The notes below the pieces were generated by a model. That model saw nothing but the letters and a program-made list of their open reading frames with translations. It was not told where the DNA came from and ran no database searches. Both the position numbers and the translations under genes were made by a program. Below, in pieces: positions 12,884 through 25,073 of a stretch of 64,000 nt of DNA (the stretch's first letter is position 1; every line of letters begins with the position of its first letter). Source of the DNA: Hydra vulgaris (Eukaryota > Cnidaria > Hydrozoa > Anthoathecata > Hydridae); NCBI RefSeq assembly GCF_038396675.1, contig NC_088924.1, forward strand, positions 21,906,001 through 21,970,000, given 5' to 3'.

Positions 12884-14930
12884 GGATAAACTATTCGGGA
12901 ATGTTTCAGTTAAATATATAAGGAAATACATTTGTCTAAAGTAGCTAGTAACCATATTGTTACTCTGACCAATTAGTGTAGAACATATTTACGTTTTTTC
13001 GTAATAATTAATGAGTAAAATAAGCCAACATTTATTTTTTTTGTTTTATTACTTTAATTATGAAAAAATTTTACAAAACATTTTAATATTTTCATCCTGC
13101 ATTATGATAATAATTAAATATTAAATAAACTAAACTTTATGTATTACTTAGAACTTTTTGATAAATTTTTATTTTGACTTTGTTTAAAGACAATATTGTT
13201 TATTCTTAAGATGATGTTTATAAGCTTTAATTTACCAGATGAATGTACTTATACTTTTACTGCTATTGTGTTGTTTTTAGTATAATTTTATTTTGTGTTG
13301 TTCTATTGTTATACTTAAAAGTAACCTATTTAAGCATTGTTATCTATGTGTTCAAGTAAAGCCTACTATATTTCTATATTTTTATTTGTTATTTTTGTTT
13401 TAATTCAATTCACCTCCCCAAGGTCATTGCAATCAAGGAGGCTACTTTAGATATGGTTACAACCCTCTCTCAACTTTATAACTCCGAAACACAAACCTTG
13501 ACAAACAAGGCCGCTGCGCCGATAAACAAGTCGAGTGTGGTACTACTAGGGACATGGTGAGGATCGAACATCACAAAATAAAATTATTATAAAAACAACC
13601 AAGGAGTTATTAGAGACTGGAGGGAAAACGAAGTTAAAATACATCATTTCTCAAAAAACAGTCTTAGTTGTAACATAATATTCTAATAAATACTGCGTAA
13701 TTATCATAATTTAAAGTTAACTAATCACATTTTTTTTTTAAACAAAAATTATTCAATAATATTGTATCAAAACGTTATAAACAATTAATGCATTGCAAAT
13801 TAAAGATGGAAGTTTAAAAAAATTTGTAAACATTATTTAGAGTTTGTTTATTGATATTTTTTGCTGCGCTTTTTGAACAACTAATAATAAATTTTAAGAT
13901 AGGAATTTAATTAATAAATGTTTAGATAAGAATTGGTAGTATTTTTGCCGGATTTACGAAAAGAAATTTTATATTTCTACATTTAGAATATAGCAATTTG
14001 CTTTAAAATCCACCAAAAATACTCCGACACAAAATAAAATCTTGGAGGGATTTAATAAGTTCCTGGCCGAAATAACAGTTTTAAAAAACGTAACTAACCA
14101 GTAGCTGGACAGGCAAGCAAAAAATAAAGTTCAAATAGGTTGTAGAGATTTACTAAAACTTTGATATTTATACCTATAATTGAAGGAGGCAAATAACAAT
14201 TACTTCATCTTAATCGTGATTTTTGTTTTAATTAACTTCTTGATTGATCTTTTATTTTATTAATCCATTTCGACCACAGCTTTCAAAGCTTACTTATTAC
14301 GTTTTGAAATTTTCCATTTCTTTGCAAATTTTGACTTTGCGCCATTTTGACTCGCTTCTGGAATAATTATACTACAAAGTAACGCATTTTAAATTCATTT
14401 TCGGCTTTGTTCTCCCTCCAACTAAACCTATGTTCTCCCTCCAGCTACCTCCTTGAAAACAACTTAATTATTATTTAATTAATTATAAATAACATATGGT
14501 TGTTGTTTAGATATCTAAATTGCTATTAAATTAATAAAGAATTCTAAGTAAACTACTTATGATTGTACCATTTTCTCTTAAAAATTGAAATAAAAAGCAT
14601 TTCTCGAAAATTGAATCTATTTTTTGAAAGTTTTCTTTTCATAGTAAAAAAAACTAAAAAATGTATACTTTTAAAAAATGTATAGCTTTTCTAATATCTT
14701 TTAAAATAATGATTTGGCTCTGATTTGAGTCCAAGTTTTTGTTTACCGGTACTGATTCCATGCAAGATTACATGATTTAAAGTTGTATGGTTTTATATTT
14801 TCAATATTTCAATAATTAGTTAATTCATTGGTATCGGCATTGATATCAACCTTTTCCCATCCATCGGCAACAGTATCGGCCAAAAAAGTGCTATCAATAC
14901 ATCACTACCAAATATACCGGTATTCGCCAG
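12884..14930. other. Non-coding stretch with SINE-like and inverted-repeat remnants
   Basis: I see no supportable gene. Around 13,420-13,575 is a relatively GC-rich segment containing a tRNA B-box-like sequence on the minus strand (GTTCGATCC), suggesting a tRNA-derived SINE. Near 13,600 (CAAGGAG...CTGGAGGGA) and 14,415-14,457 (the complementary ...TCCCTCCAG...CTCCTTG) are imperfect inverted ends that could delimit a non-autonomous element of about 860 bp. Both calls are tentative. Confidence 0.35.
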
Positions 14931-15955
14931 TACAACCCCAAAAAACCAGTAAAATGGGGATTTAAAAACTTTGTACGTTCTGTGTCATCAGACATTATCA
15001 ATGTTTTTTTTTTTGTATTCTGGCTCCGTTGACAACCAAAAGTGCTCGGGTTCTTATGTGGTACGTAGATTAATCAAAACACTACCAAGAAACCCAAACT
15101 TTAAGCTTTAATTTGATAATTGGTTTGCTTCATTATCATTGTTTCTTTCATTGAAGGAAAAGGGATTTTTAGCAGCAGCCACCCTTCGGTCTGATCGAGC
15201 AAAAAGTTGTCCATTGCCAATGAAAGAGATCTTAAAAAAACCGGAAAAGGTAGCCACAGTTTTCAAGTTGATACTAAGAGTGGCTTAGCAATTACTAAGT
15301 GGTATGATAGTAAGTGCGTTTAAACGATTACTAACTATTGTGAACCACAATCAGTTGGCAAGGTAAAGCGATGGGATCATAACATAAGAATATACATATT
15401 ACATTAGGGATACATAAGAAGTTTGTTGAAATTAATTGCTGAACTGTTGTTTAGGAACATAATAAATTAATCGGTGGAGTCAATCTTTTTGATATGTTGA
15501 TAGCACTATACAGGAAATCAATCAAAACAAAACAATGGTATCTCAAGACCTTATTTCATTGCGTTGATATAGCAAAAGTAAATGCTTGGCTCACCTATCG
15601 ACGCCATTGTTATCAATTAAAAAGACCTAAAAAATGTCAACTTAGTCTATGACAGTTTACAGTTTCTATAGCATCTGTCCTTGTTAAAACAAACATCATA
15701 CAAAAATCTGTTGGTCGACTTTCTTAAAGGAAATCTAATGTTGAATTGCCAATTGAGCAAAGAAAACGCCCTATGCATTTACTAGCCGGCGATGCTCGGT
15801 TTGATAGCACTAGTCATTGGCCAGAACTTCGAAGCAAGAAGAACAAATGTTGTTTATGTAAAGGTAGAACAGGGAGAGTTTACTGCAAAAACTGCAACTT
15901 ATGTCTGTGTTTAAGCAACGCCAAAAATTATTTTTATAATTTTCAAAATAAATAA
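14931..15955 (+). mobile_element. Decayed piggyBac transposase relic
   Basis: Fragments in several frames match the order of a piggyBac transposase: a KNPVKWGFK-like start near 14,940, NLFDMLIALYRKS with the third-Asp region near 15,480, WYLKTLFHCVDIAKVNAWL after it, and an intact C-terminal cysteine-rich domain at 15,746-15,955 (CCLCKGRTGRVYCKNC). Many stops and frame changes show it is dead. It is more diverged than, and distinct from, the element at 10.1-12.9 kb. No TIRs were found. Confidence 0.72.
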
Positions 15956-16157
15956 AGTGTCATGCAAAATCGTAAAATAAAATCTGTTACGGTTAGAATG
16001 GGGGAGGCAGGGGAGTTATGCTATTAAGAGGTGACATTTAGAATATTTATAAACACATTTTTTTTTTTAATTTTTTTCCATAACTTGTAGTTTTATTTAA
16101 AGGAAGTTTATTTGTACTATTTACTTTTATTCCGTAAATGTTCAATGTAAACATATG

Positions 16158-18545
16158 GTTCACCGTTACAAAATTTTGAAAAAAATTCGCTTTTCCCGGA
16201 AAAACCCTTTGGAGGGATTAAAGTAGACACATTCCTGATTCCAAAAATGTTAAAACTGAAATTAACGAATTACGTCCAACAAAAAAAATTGCGATTAAAA
16301 TTTTATTCTATAAGCACATGACACAGAAATGACAGCACACATTTTTTTTTGCATTTTTACAACACATCTAATTTGAAAACTCTATAAAAATAAAAAAGTA
16401 ACGCTAAATCTTCTTATTTGACTAATAACTTATTCTGAAAACATATTGAAGTAAATGAATTCTGGTCTTTGTTGGTTTTACATGTGTTTGCTATTGTAGT
16501 CCACAATGCACGTCTTCAATTTGCTACCATAGTTAGTATTACTTGCGTCTTTTTTGTGTCTTTTCCAGTGTTCAGCAAATGAGATGTGAAGAGCTTCTGT
16601 TTGCTGCTCACTGTAAGGTCTAAGTGCATTGTGCTTCATTTCAATAATTCTTTGATGTGAAAAAAGACTGCATGTACCTTGGGCGTCACTGAAACATTTA
16701 ACAAGGCCAGAAATGAGGTTCGAATTGCATCAATTTTCACTGCATAGTGTGGATCAAGCTCTTGTCTAAAGCAGGCAATCACAACTGCTCTAAATTTTCA
16801 AAGGGCATCAATAACACCAATGACTTGGAATGCACAGTCAGTTTCTGCTAGTTTTTGAAGGAGATAAACATTCTTCAAAAGCTTGTGACATTCATTGCCA
16901 GAAAATTGACATCCATGATGGGGTTGTGGTTGAATGTTTAGGAGTCTTGGTCAATCATCAGCTTTGGGCCACAGATAATGTTTGCGACCTTCAAGTCACA
17001 AGAAATGAAGAAGTTTGTAGAGTTGATTTGAATCAATGAAAGCAATTGTCTGATGTTTTCATATGTTTCTGACATGTCTTCTGCATCTTTATGATGTGGT
17101 GCAGTGAGCGATTGCTTGCTTGGGGGAGAGTGACAGGTCATTGCAATGAACAACAGTTTTTGACTTTTTGGTGTTTGAAGCTTTTTCAGTTGACACATCA
17201 ATATCAGTTTGTGTGAAATGATCGGATAAATGTCTTCCTAAGGCACCAAACTTTGCATGAAAATTGCTTTCAATAACATTTGTTCTGCTGACTTGATTGA
17301 TTGTTAATGCAAGTTTTTTATCACCAGAGTTTGACAAATCAGTATTCACCTGAACAGTGACAAGGTCTTCACTGCCACGATTGGAGCATTGTCAAAAAGT
17401 TTTTCGGCACTGGAAGATCCTAAAATATAAAACAATTAGTCGAATAATGTAACAAAGCTTTACAAGATCTAAATTTCACTTAACCAATTTGACAATAAGT
17501 TTTAAATAATGTGGAGCTCTATTACTTTTATAGTCAATTTTATATCTTATTATAAATTAAAATGATAATAACAATTTACCTTTTGTGATGGGGAGAGGTC
17601 TTCCACTATGTTGTGCAACTCTGATTGTTCCATGTGGAGATGCATCTTTTGAAGAAATCACTGAAGATGTAATCTGTTCTGCCAATGTTTGGTCTTTTGT
17701 CACAAGGGTTTGCATATTTTTTCAAAATCTTGCCTAATTGCACTTATGAGGAAGGTCTCTGCCAACAAGAGCAAGACATTCTGAGCATCTTCTGTGCGTT
17801 TTTGCTGCTGCTGATGGCATCGGATCAGTACTTCACTCTGCAATTCTTACATATTCCATTTGGGACTCGAGTATCAGAGAAATCAATTGGTTTATCAAGT
17901 AGAGAATGAAGTTTTTCAATGATGAATGTTGTTACTTGTCTATCACACTTTTGAAAGCACAAGAAGCAGACAACCTTTTTATTGTTTTTTTGTGATCTTG
18001 CAGAATTTGGCCAAAAGCCGTTTTAAAATTCACCAAACTAAGCTTATGAGTTCTTTAATTTGAAGTAGCACTTTCCAGAACTATAGTTTGAGCACATTGT
18101 AGGATTGTGCTGTTAGTATTTGAGTCAAATATGCTTATGGTTTTAGATAGATATAATAAGTGAATTCTTTTACATAATTTTCAACAGAAAAACATGCAAA
18201 CTGGATTTCCTAATATACTGTAAAACTATTGCCTATATTTTGTCACAATCAATTTGATGCAATACTTTGCAATCTAATTTGGCGCTGTAATTAATTTAAA
18301 AGTCATCTTTTAGTTTTAATAACTTTTTTAATAACTGTAAAAATGCAAAAATATTGTTCACTGTCAATTCAGTAAGATCTGCTAATAGATAATAAATTTC
18401 AAACGCATTTTTTTTTCTCGGACGTAATTTGTTGATTTCAATTTTTACATTTTCGGAATCAGGAATGTGTGTACTTTCATGCCTCTAAAGGGTTTTTTCG
18501 GAAAAGCGGGTTGAACTTTTTGTAAATACTGATGGTAACGGTGGG
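16158..18545 (-). mobile_element. Decayed DNA transposon with ~120-bp inverted terminal regions
   Basis: About 120 bp at 16,158-16,279 recur inverted at 18,419-18,545 with roughly 80 percent identity by eye (shared blocks include ACACATTCCTGATTCC and AATTACGTCC). Between them the minus strand keeps broken coding: a CSECLALVGRDLPHKC-like zinc motif near 17,760, a segment at 17,089-17,349, and a DLKVANIICGP segment near 16,970 typical of DDE-like transposases of unclassified animal elements. There are many stops. I cannot assign the superfamily. Confidence 0.55.
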
Positions 18546-18566
18546 TTACCATCAGTATTTACAAAA
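18518..18566. repeat. Perfect 22-bp inverted repeat (hairpin)
   Basis: Arms at 18518-18539 and 18545-18566 are exact complements around a 5-base loop. The hairpin lies at the right border of the transposon at 16.2-18.5 kb and may be its true terminus or a separate small foldback insertion. Confidence 0.8.
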
Positions 18567-19780
18567 CTGCTAACGTATGCGCAAAAATTTTTTTAGATTT
18601 GAAATGAGTATCATAAATCATGAATTTGTGCCAAAAATTAATTTTTTACTCAATCCCAAGACATAGTGAGGGGTAATGGGTTAAGCCAATATCATTTGGC
18701 AGAATCTCCAACGGTTTACCTTTGCATGCGTTTTTAAAAACTAGATTTACGCTTTCGCAGAGCTGTTCAAAACAGCTTCGGAAAAGAAAAGTACAAAGTT
18801 TTTATTTACAAGGAAATAAAGCTCTTCTTTTGCAAGATGATAGATCTTGAACTTTGCTTAAAAAAATTACACAATTGATGCATGATAAACCAAAAGTCAC
18901 TTAACCATTTAAAAAGTAAAAAAAAATTTTCGTGCTCTTTGTTCCAACTCTTAAAAACGAGTTAAAATAAAGAGCACGAAAAAGTTTCCCACGGTTGGGA
19001 TCTTGATTAATATTCCCAAAAAAATGGTCTTTAAAAAATTTTGCAAAAACTTTAAAGCCTTCAATCAATGATAATATTAAGTGTTGATGACAAAAATGAC
19101 AAAAAACATCTACCCATCTGCATTTATGAGAAAGAAAAAGTAAAAAAAAAAATAATAATCTTAACTATGGTAGTAAGAAAAAGTTTCCAAATCACGACGG
19201 CACCCAATGAATTTTTCTTGCATATCGGAAAAAATGTAGTTTATTTAGCAAATTTTTTGTTTCTTATTCATTGAGGCAATTATTGCACAAAGTAACTAGA
19301 TTGGGAAAAGAAAGAGGGAAGTCATTACCTTTACCGGTTTTTGGAATATCCAATTTAGTTATACTAATCTTTTCCCACATTCAATACCTCACTCCCAAAT
19401 TCAATACCCAGTCAATTTGAGAAGATGACTGAAACTTAGGCCAACTTATTTTGGAGGGGGGGGGGGGGGAGGGCTCTGTGCTCGAAGGATTTTATAAAGA
19501 TGAAAGAGGGAATTTTTCAGGTCCCCACACATTTAAATACCAGTTTACGTTTTTTTTTTTTTTTGTTATTATTATTTTACTTTTTGTCTTTTTATGTGGG
19601 TTAAAAAAGTTAAAAGTGTTTTTTTTAATTTAAAAAGTGTTACACAATTTATCTATTTCGAAAAGTACACTGTAATCAACAAAAGCTTTATGAAAAAAAA
19701 AGCTAGCAAAAACGCTAAAAACAAAAGTAAAATCACAGCCCCCCGCCCCCGGGAGAGGATATTCATACTTTAAAAATGAA
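18567..19780. other. Non-coding stretch with a foldback and poly-G tract
   Basis: No gene is supported. A second imperfect foldback lies near 18,930-18,983 (TTTCGTGCTCTTT and its complement, with inner AACTC/GAGTT). A run of about 14 G occurs near 19,455-19,470 and a C-rich run near 19,738. The rest is AT-rich single-copy-looking sequence. Confidence 0.5.
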
Positions 19781-22617
19781 TGTAGAGAAAGTTTGTTTCA
19801 TGAAATATTATAATTTATCAGGAAATAATTATAACAACAGTTATAAAAAAAACTGACCTAAAAAACAAACTAAACTATATAATTAATGATTTAAACTTAA
19901 ATTGTTTTGAATACCACATCAAGTATACCACAAAAAAATTTAAAACTATTTATTTAAAAATGGAATGTTTCCATTAATACATAAATCAACTAGAATCGCC
20001 GAAAAAACAGCTTCGCTATTTGATAACATCATAACAAACGATATTTTTAATGAATCACTAAAAAAGGGTATTATTAAAAGCGACATCTCCGATCATTTCC
20101 CTATTTTTTCCTCTATAAATTTAGAATCAAATGAAATACCAATTAGCAAACAAATCTTTTTTAAACGCATTTACAACGAAGCAAATTTATCATGGTTTTG
20201 GGAGCAACTGTCATTGCTTCATGGGAAAAATATAAACACTTCATCTGACTTTAACTTAGCTTACGACCAATTCCTAAAATCTTTTTTATGAAATATATGA
20301 TGCTAACTTTCCAAAACGTAAAATATAATTAAAACCAAAAAATAAAAATTCGCCTTGGATTACAAACAGTTTCAAAAACTCTTCAAAAGTCAAACAAAAG
20401 TTATACATTAAATATTTAAAAGCTAAGACAATTAAAGATAAAACCATCTACAAGAATTATGCGAAAATTTTTGAAAGACTTAGAAAATATCTAAAAAGAA
20501 ATACTAATCTAATTTAATGAAGCAAAACGAGAACCATTCCAAACGCACATGGCAAATTCTAAGTGAAATTACTGGTAACACTAAATCTAAATCATGCTCT
20601 TTAAAAAATGACATTAAAAATAATGATGAAATCATATATTATTCTCATAAAATAGTAATTGAACTAAACAAATTTTTTGTCTCAGCTGAACCTAATTTAA
20701 CAAAAAAAATTCCAAACATAAAAAAAAAATTGATATCACGTCCTTAGCAACAACTAATCTTGATTCTTTCGAATTATCACATGCGGAATTTGAAACTGCT
20801 TTTAGTTTGCCATAACCAAACAACGCGAGAGGTTTTCATGATATAAATAGCAAGATAATTAAAAATTCAAACGAATTATTAAAGACATTCTTTATAAGAT
20901 TTTTTTTATAAGATCTTTAATAAGACAAGGAGTTTTCCTGATCAGTTTAAAATAGCAAAAGTTACACCGATATTTAAAGGAGGAGATCTGTTCTTCCAGT
21001 TTTTTCGGAAATTCTAGAAAGAATTATGTATAACAGAATTTACACACATCTTAATGAAAATCATTTGTTACATGACCATCAGTATGGATTTTAAAAAAAT
21101 AACTCTACAGAACACGCGATTCTCCAGTTAAGACGTTTATCACTGAATCGTTTGAAAAATCTGAGTATACCTTAGGCATCTCCATTGACTTATCCAAATC
21201 CTTTGATACTATAGACCAAGAAATATTTTTTAAAAAACTCAAACATTACGGAATAACTGGAAATGTTCTTAAATGGTTAAAAAGTTATTTAAATAGTCGC
21301 AAACAATTTGTATCCGTTGGCGCTCCTTCACCAATGAATTTGCTAAAGATTACCTGTTTCACAAGGATCAATTCTTTAACCTTTTCTTTTTCTCATATAT
21401 ATTAACGATCGTCATAAAGTATTGAGATTAAAGTATTGAGATTAATGTTTGCCGATGATACAAACCTATTTTTATTACTTAATAACATCCCTACACTGTT
21501 TCAACTTATGGATCTAGAATTAAACAAGATTTCTTATTAGTTTAAATCAAACAAATTATCGCTCAACGTTAAAAAAACTAATTGGAGTTACTTTTATCCA
21601 CTTTCTAAAAAAAAAAATTCCTAACAAAATGCCATCCCATTTCATTAATAATGTCGAAATAAACAAAGTAAATGTTTCAAAATTTTTAGATGTTTATATT
21701 CATGATGACCTTACATGGAAAATTCAAATTGAAAATTTATGCATCAAAACTTCAAAAAGTATAGGAATTTTATATAAGGTAAGAACTTTTTTGAATAAGA
21801 AAATTCTAACTTAATTATATTTCTCTTTTATTCACATCCATATTAACTATGCAAATGTTGCATGTACTAGTACTAACAAAAGCAAACATGAACCTCAACT
21901 TCATCTTATTCAGAAGCACATAGGACGATTAACAAATTTTAGTGAACGATTTACCCATGCAAAACCTCTATTAAGAAAAATTAATGCACTAAATATATAT
22001 CAACTTAATGTTTATAATGCATTATCTTTTATGTTTTTATGTAAAACCAATTTGAATTTTTCAAAAGATAAAAATAAACACATTCTACGAAATGATAATT
22101 TTATTAAGCAGCCATATTTTCAAACAAATTATAGTAAGTTTTGCATTACTTTTCGCGGACCATTTTTATGGAACAAAATAGTTTAAAAAAATTTTTCTGA
22201 AGTTTTTATTGAACAATGTAACTACAACTCATTTAAACGAAAACTTAAAGAATTAATTTTTACAATAGATGATTTAGTAATACACTTTTAATATATATGT
22301 ATTTATTGTGTATGTATGTACAAGTGTATGTAGGATTTAAATAATTTCAAGGAATTTTTCTGTAACGAAAAAATTTGTAATTATCTTGATTATGTTTTAC
22401 CAATATTACGAGAAATTATCACGTTTATGTTAGCGGTTCTCAACGACAAGACCTGACAGTCTTCTATGAGTCTCGCGTTCTTTTATTTTTTTTTATCTAT
22501 CTAACTTTGTAAATTTTTTATTGTCATTTACATATTATTTTTATCTTATAAACTTGTAAACTTTATATTTTATAACGACATGTTGTTTAAAATGTAATTA
22601 AAAAAAAAAAAAAAAAT
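19781..22617 (+). mobile_element. Decayed non-LTR retrotransposon (LINE, reverse transcriptase ORF)
   Basis: Plus-strand fragments follow the order of a LINE ORF2. An endonuclease C-terminal segment lies at 19,965-20,291 (DNIITN...SDHFPIF). RT motifs come next: ERIMYNRIYTHL with HQYGF near 21,030-21,090, SIDLSKSFDTIDQ near 21,180, and the catalytic FADDTN near 21,450. A C-terminal region lies at 21,629-22,290. Multiple stops and frame changes inactivate it. A poly-A run at about 22,599-22,615 marks a likely 3' end. The style suggests a CR1/Jockey-group element, but the clade is not certain. Confidence 0.78.
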
Positions 22618-22974
22618 TAACCTACTATCACAACTAAAAGATTATTTCTCGGAATAGCATTCTCTTCGTAAAGTTCTATTTACAAGATAACCTTGCGTTG
22701 TACGCAAAACTTAAAGTCTGTTTTAAGTTGACTTAGCGTCAAAATTTGCGTAAAACAGACTGGTAGTATAAACAATTTCGCTAAACGGACATCAAATTTT
22801 TTTTTTCATAATTGTAATTAATCTGCTTGTTAGGGAGTGAACACTTTATTATAACAACTAAATAATACATTTATTTAAGATTTTTAGCAAGTTATGTTGA
22901 GTTTGGCATAAGTTAAATAGTGTCCGCTTTAGGTGGACTTTTTTATGACCGTCCGCATTAGGTTGAAATAGTGT

Positions 22975-23511
<537 letters not shown>

Positions 23512-23518
23512 GATGATA

Positions 23519-23584
23519 TACTAAGTTACAATTCTTGTTGTAAGAGACCAGTACTAAGTTACAATTCTTGTAGTAAGAGACCAC
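23519..23584. repeat. Tandem 33-bp repeat at left edge of the element
   Basis: Two adjacent copies (23519-23551 and 23552-23584) of a unit starting TACTAAGTTACAATTCTTGT differ at only one or two positions. They are the first non-microsatellite sequence before viral genes and are a candidate part of the terminal repeat. Confidence 0.7.
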
Positions 23585-23684
23585 CCGTCCGAGTAAAAAT
23601 AAAAAACCGGTATACCGCAAAGTTTCAAGGAGTCCGAGGTAGAAGAGTGTTGAAGCGTTTTTTTCCCGGTCTCAAAGAAGGAGA

Positions 23685-23698
23685 CGCATGCGCATGCG
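23685..23698. other. GC-rich palindrome near the left end
   Basis: CGCATGCGCATGCG is a perfect 14-bp palindrome in an otherwise AT-rich end region. It lies about 170 bp inside the proposed border and 95 bp before the first gene. It could be a replication or protein-binding site; the function is unknown. Confidence 0.5.
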
Positions 23699-23739
23699 CG
23701 CATAAAAAAAAAGATCAGGTGATAAAAAATTTTTTAATA

Positions 23740-23776
23740 AAGCGTGACAAAAAAGTATATAAAGAGTATATAAAAT
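23740..23776 (+). promoter_or_regulatory. TATA promoter of first left-end gene
   Basis: AAGCGTGACAAAAAAGTATA followed by TATAAAGAG and a second TATATAAAA. The TATA box at 23756 is 37 nt before the ATG at 23793. The same AAGCGTGAC-(M)AAAAGTATATAAAG block recurs at 24011 before the next gene, so this is a duplicated promoter. Confidence 0.65.
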
Positions 23777-23792
23777 CGAAAAAACAAAAAAA

Positions 23793-23996
23793 ATGAGTAT
23801 TATTGATTATATTAGGTTGGTGATGGATTGTCTATATATTTTTTTTATCACATTAGTATGTTTTATTTATATTATAATAGTGGAAGGATTACCTTCGTTG
23901 TTTAATATAATACGGTTTGGAATACGTTTGTATTTTTTTATTGTATTTTATGCTATTGGTTCTATTATTGAAAATTTTAAAAATGAGAATGAATGA
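23793..23996 (+). CDS. Small hydrophobic membrane protein (67 aa)
   Basis: The product is almost entirely hydrophobic, with two likely membrane segments (about residues 10-30 and 40-58) and a short charged C-terminus. No family is recognised. It has its own TATA box and is the outermost gene at the left end. The neighbouring gene under a copy of the same promoter is also a membrane protein, suggesting a pair of terminal, possibly early, virion or host-modulating membrane proteins. That role is inference. Confidence 0.55.
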   Translation: MSIIDYIRLVMDCLYIFFITLVCFIYIIIVEGLPSLFNIIRFGIRLYFFIVFYAIGSIIENFKNENE

Positions 23997-24010
23997 AAAT
24001 GATTTTATTG

Positions 24011-24040
24011 AAGCGTGACCAAAAGTATATAAAGGGTGAA
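24011..24040 (+). promoter_or_regulatory. TATA promoter, shared TATA-GGGTG-A-run type
   Basis: AAGCGTGACCAAAAG followed by TATATAAAGGGTGAAAAAAA. The TATA/GGGTG/A-run core is identical to the one at 51495 and near-identical to a minus-strand copy at 50459-50479. Two very short upstream ATGs (24047, 24052) precede the gene start at 24067. Confidence 0.72.
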
Positions 24041-24066
24041 AAAAAAATGAAATGAGTTCATAACGA

Positions 24067-24213
24067 ATGGAATCAAAAAACAAACCGTTACAACAATTTC
24101 AAACTCCAACGACAGTAGCAGTAGTTCGACCTTATAAACAAGATCCTCCAATAGATAATGGTGGCACACACGACTCGCATGGGAATCATATTCGAAATTT
24201 TGAAGTGTATTAA
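24067..24213 (+). CDS. Short proline/threonine-containing protein (48 aa)
   Basis: A 48-codon frame starts at the third ATG after the TATA box. It is hydrophilic with a TPTT...VVRPYK segment and no membrane segment. It overlaps the next frame by 56 nt in another phase. No homologue is recognised. Its support is position under a strong promoter and a coding-like composition. Confidence 0.4.
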   Translation: MESKNKPLQQFQTPTTVAVVRPYKQDPPIDNGGTHDSHGNHIRNFEVY

Positions 24214-24370
24214 TAAAACGAAAATAGCAACGATATTAACACTTTCGAGCTTGTTTATTGTTATTGTAGTAGGAGGATATTTATTTGGAGCGTTATTAGG
24301 AGTTTTTATATTACTTGGAACCATGATGGGATTTTATATTTGTAATAAAATAATAAAAAACAAAGTGTAA
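24158..24370 (+). CDS. Small membrane protein (70 aa)
   Basis: Hydrophobic segments at about residues 22-45 and 46-62 with glycines (VVGGYLFGALLG) predict a two-pass or hairpin membrane protein with a basic C-terminal tail. It overlaps the preceding 48-aa frame. If both are real they are translated from one mRNA. No family is recognised. Confidence 0.45.
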   Translation: MVAHTTRMGIIFEILKCINKTKIATILTLSSLFIVIVVGGYLFGALLGVFILLGTMMGFYICNKIIKNKV

Positions 24371-24396
24371 ATTTATTGATATATATTATAATAATA

Positions 24397-24621
24397 TTAT
24401 TTTCCAATTCTATTAATTCCGTAAGAAATTCCACCAGAGATAGCTCCACCCAAAACAGCTTTACCAATGGTAGGTATAAGAGCGCTAGCAAATGCTGGTA
24501 TAATGGCTTTAGATGCCATTCCTAAAAGAGGTCCAAAAAGAAATTTACCACGCATACGTCTTGTTCTGTGTCTTTTATAATGTTTTTTATAATTTCTTTT
24601 TTTATGTCTTCTTTTCAACAT
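24397..24621 (-). CDS. Arg-rich / hydrophobic pX-VI-like minor capsid or core protein (74 aa)
   Basis: The N-terminal 30 residues are dense in Arg, Lys and His (KRRHKKRNYKKHYKRHRTRR). The rest is an Ala/Gly/Ile-rich amphipathic or membrane-active segment with GG doublets. This layout is typical of adenovirus/adintovirus core peptide pX and membrane-lytic pVI-type proteins, which condense DNA or disrupt membranes after protease cleavage. It is the last of four tandem minus-strand basic genes downstream of the major capsid gene. It shares RMRGKFL with the adjacent 54-aa protein. The match is by composition and position only. Confidence 0.62.
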   Translation of the reverse strand: MLKRRHKKRNYKKHYKRHRTRRMRGKFLFGPLLGMASKAIIPAFASALIPTIGKAVLGGAISGGISYGINRIGK

Positions 24622-24624
24622 TTT

Positions 24625-24789
24625 TTATCGTGGTATAAGTGATGATAATAAAGTGGGTGCTAAAACAGCGGCTAATAATGGAAGAAATTTACCACGCATG
24701 CGTTTTCTTAAATGTCTTTTTATTCGTTTTCTACCTGCGCCTTTTAACGGAGGTAAATAAACTCTTCCTCTTCCTCTTTTTCTATGCAT
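24625..24789 (-). CDS. Arg-rich core peptide (54 aa), paralogue of the 63-aa gene
   Basis: A short frame from the ATG at 24789 ends 3 nt before the next start. It has a basic N-terminal half containing RGRGRVYLPPLKGAG, shared word for word with the gene at 24882-25073, then MRGKFL and a hydrophobic tail. LKGA|G fits the adenain consensus (M/I/L)XGX|G, so the element's own protease could split it. The likely role is DNA condensation or capsid maturation, as for adenovirus mu/pX. Confidence 0.6.
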   Translation of the reverse strand: MHRKRGRGRVYLPPLKGAGRKRIKRHLRKRMRGKFLPLLAAVLAPTLLSSLIPR

Positions 24790-24881
24790 TACGAGGTGTT
24801 TGAGGGTTGTTAAAGTAAATATATATTGTAAAGTTATGTTTTTTTAACATGTTCAAATTAAGTTTTTTGCATTTCTTTTCT

Positions 24882-25073
24882 TCAAGCTTTATACCAAGGG
24901 TAAATTTTTAATTTTCTTAAAGTGTCTTGTATTTGATTACCACCTCGTAATTTTCTTTGTCTTCTAAATCGCTTTTTACCAGCTCCTTTTAAAGGAGGTA
25001 AATAAACTCTCCCTCTTCCTCTTTTTTTATATGATTTTATTTTACAAGCGGTGCAACACGCTATTTTACGCAT
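24882..25073 (-). CDS. Arg-rich core peptide (63 aa)
   Basis: It begins with a small cysteine cluster (CCTACK), followed by RGRGRVYLPPLKGAG and a basic stretch. It contains two adenain-type sites, LKGA|G and LRGG|N. Its start overlaps the end of the preceding gene by 8 nt. It is a paralogue of the 54-aa gene next to it, pointing to local duplication of a pX/mu-like gene. Confidence 0.6.
   Translation of the reverse strand: MRKIACCTACKIKSYKKRGRGRVYLPPLKGAGKKRFRRQRKLRGGNQIQDTLRKLKIYPWYKA

Noticed and set aside
16830..17909. Plus-strand open frames in the 16-18 kb transposon
   Set aside because: They are opposite the decayed minus-strand transposase fragments and show no domain.
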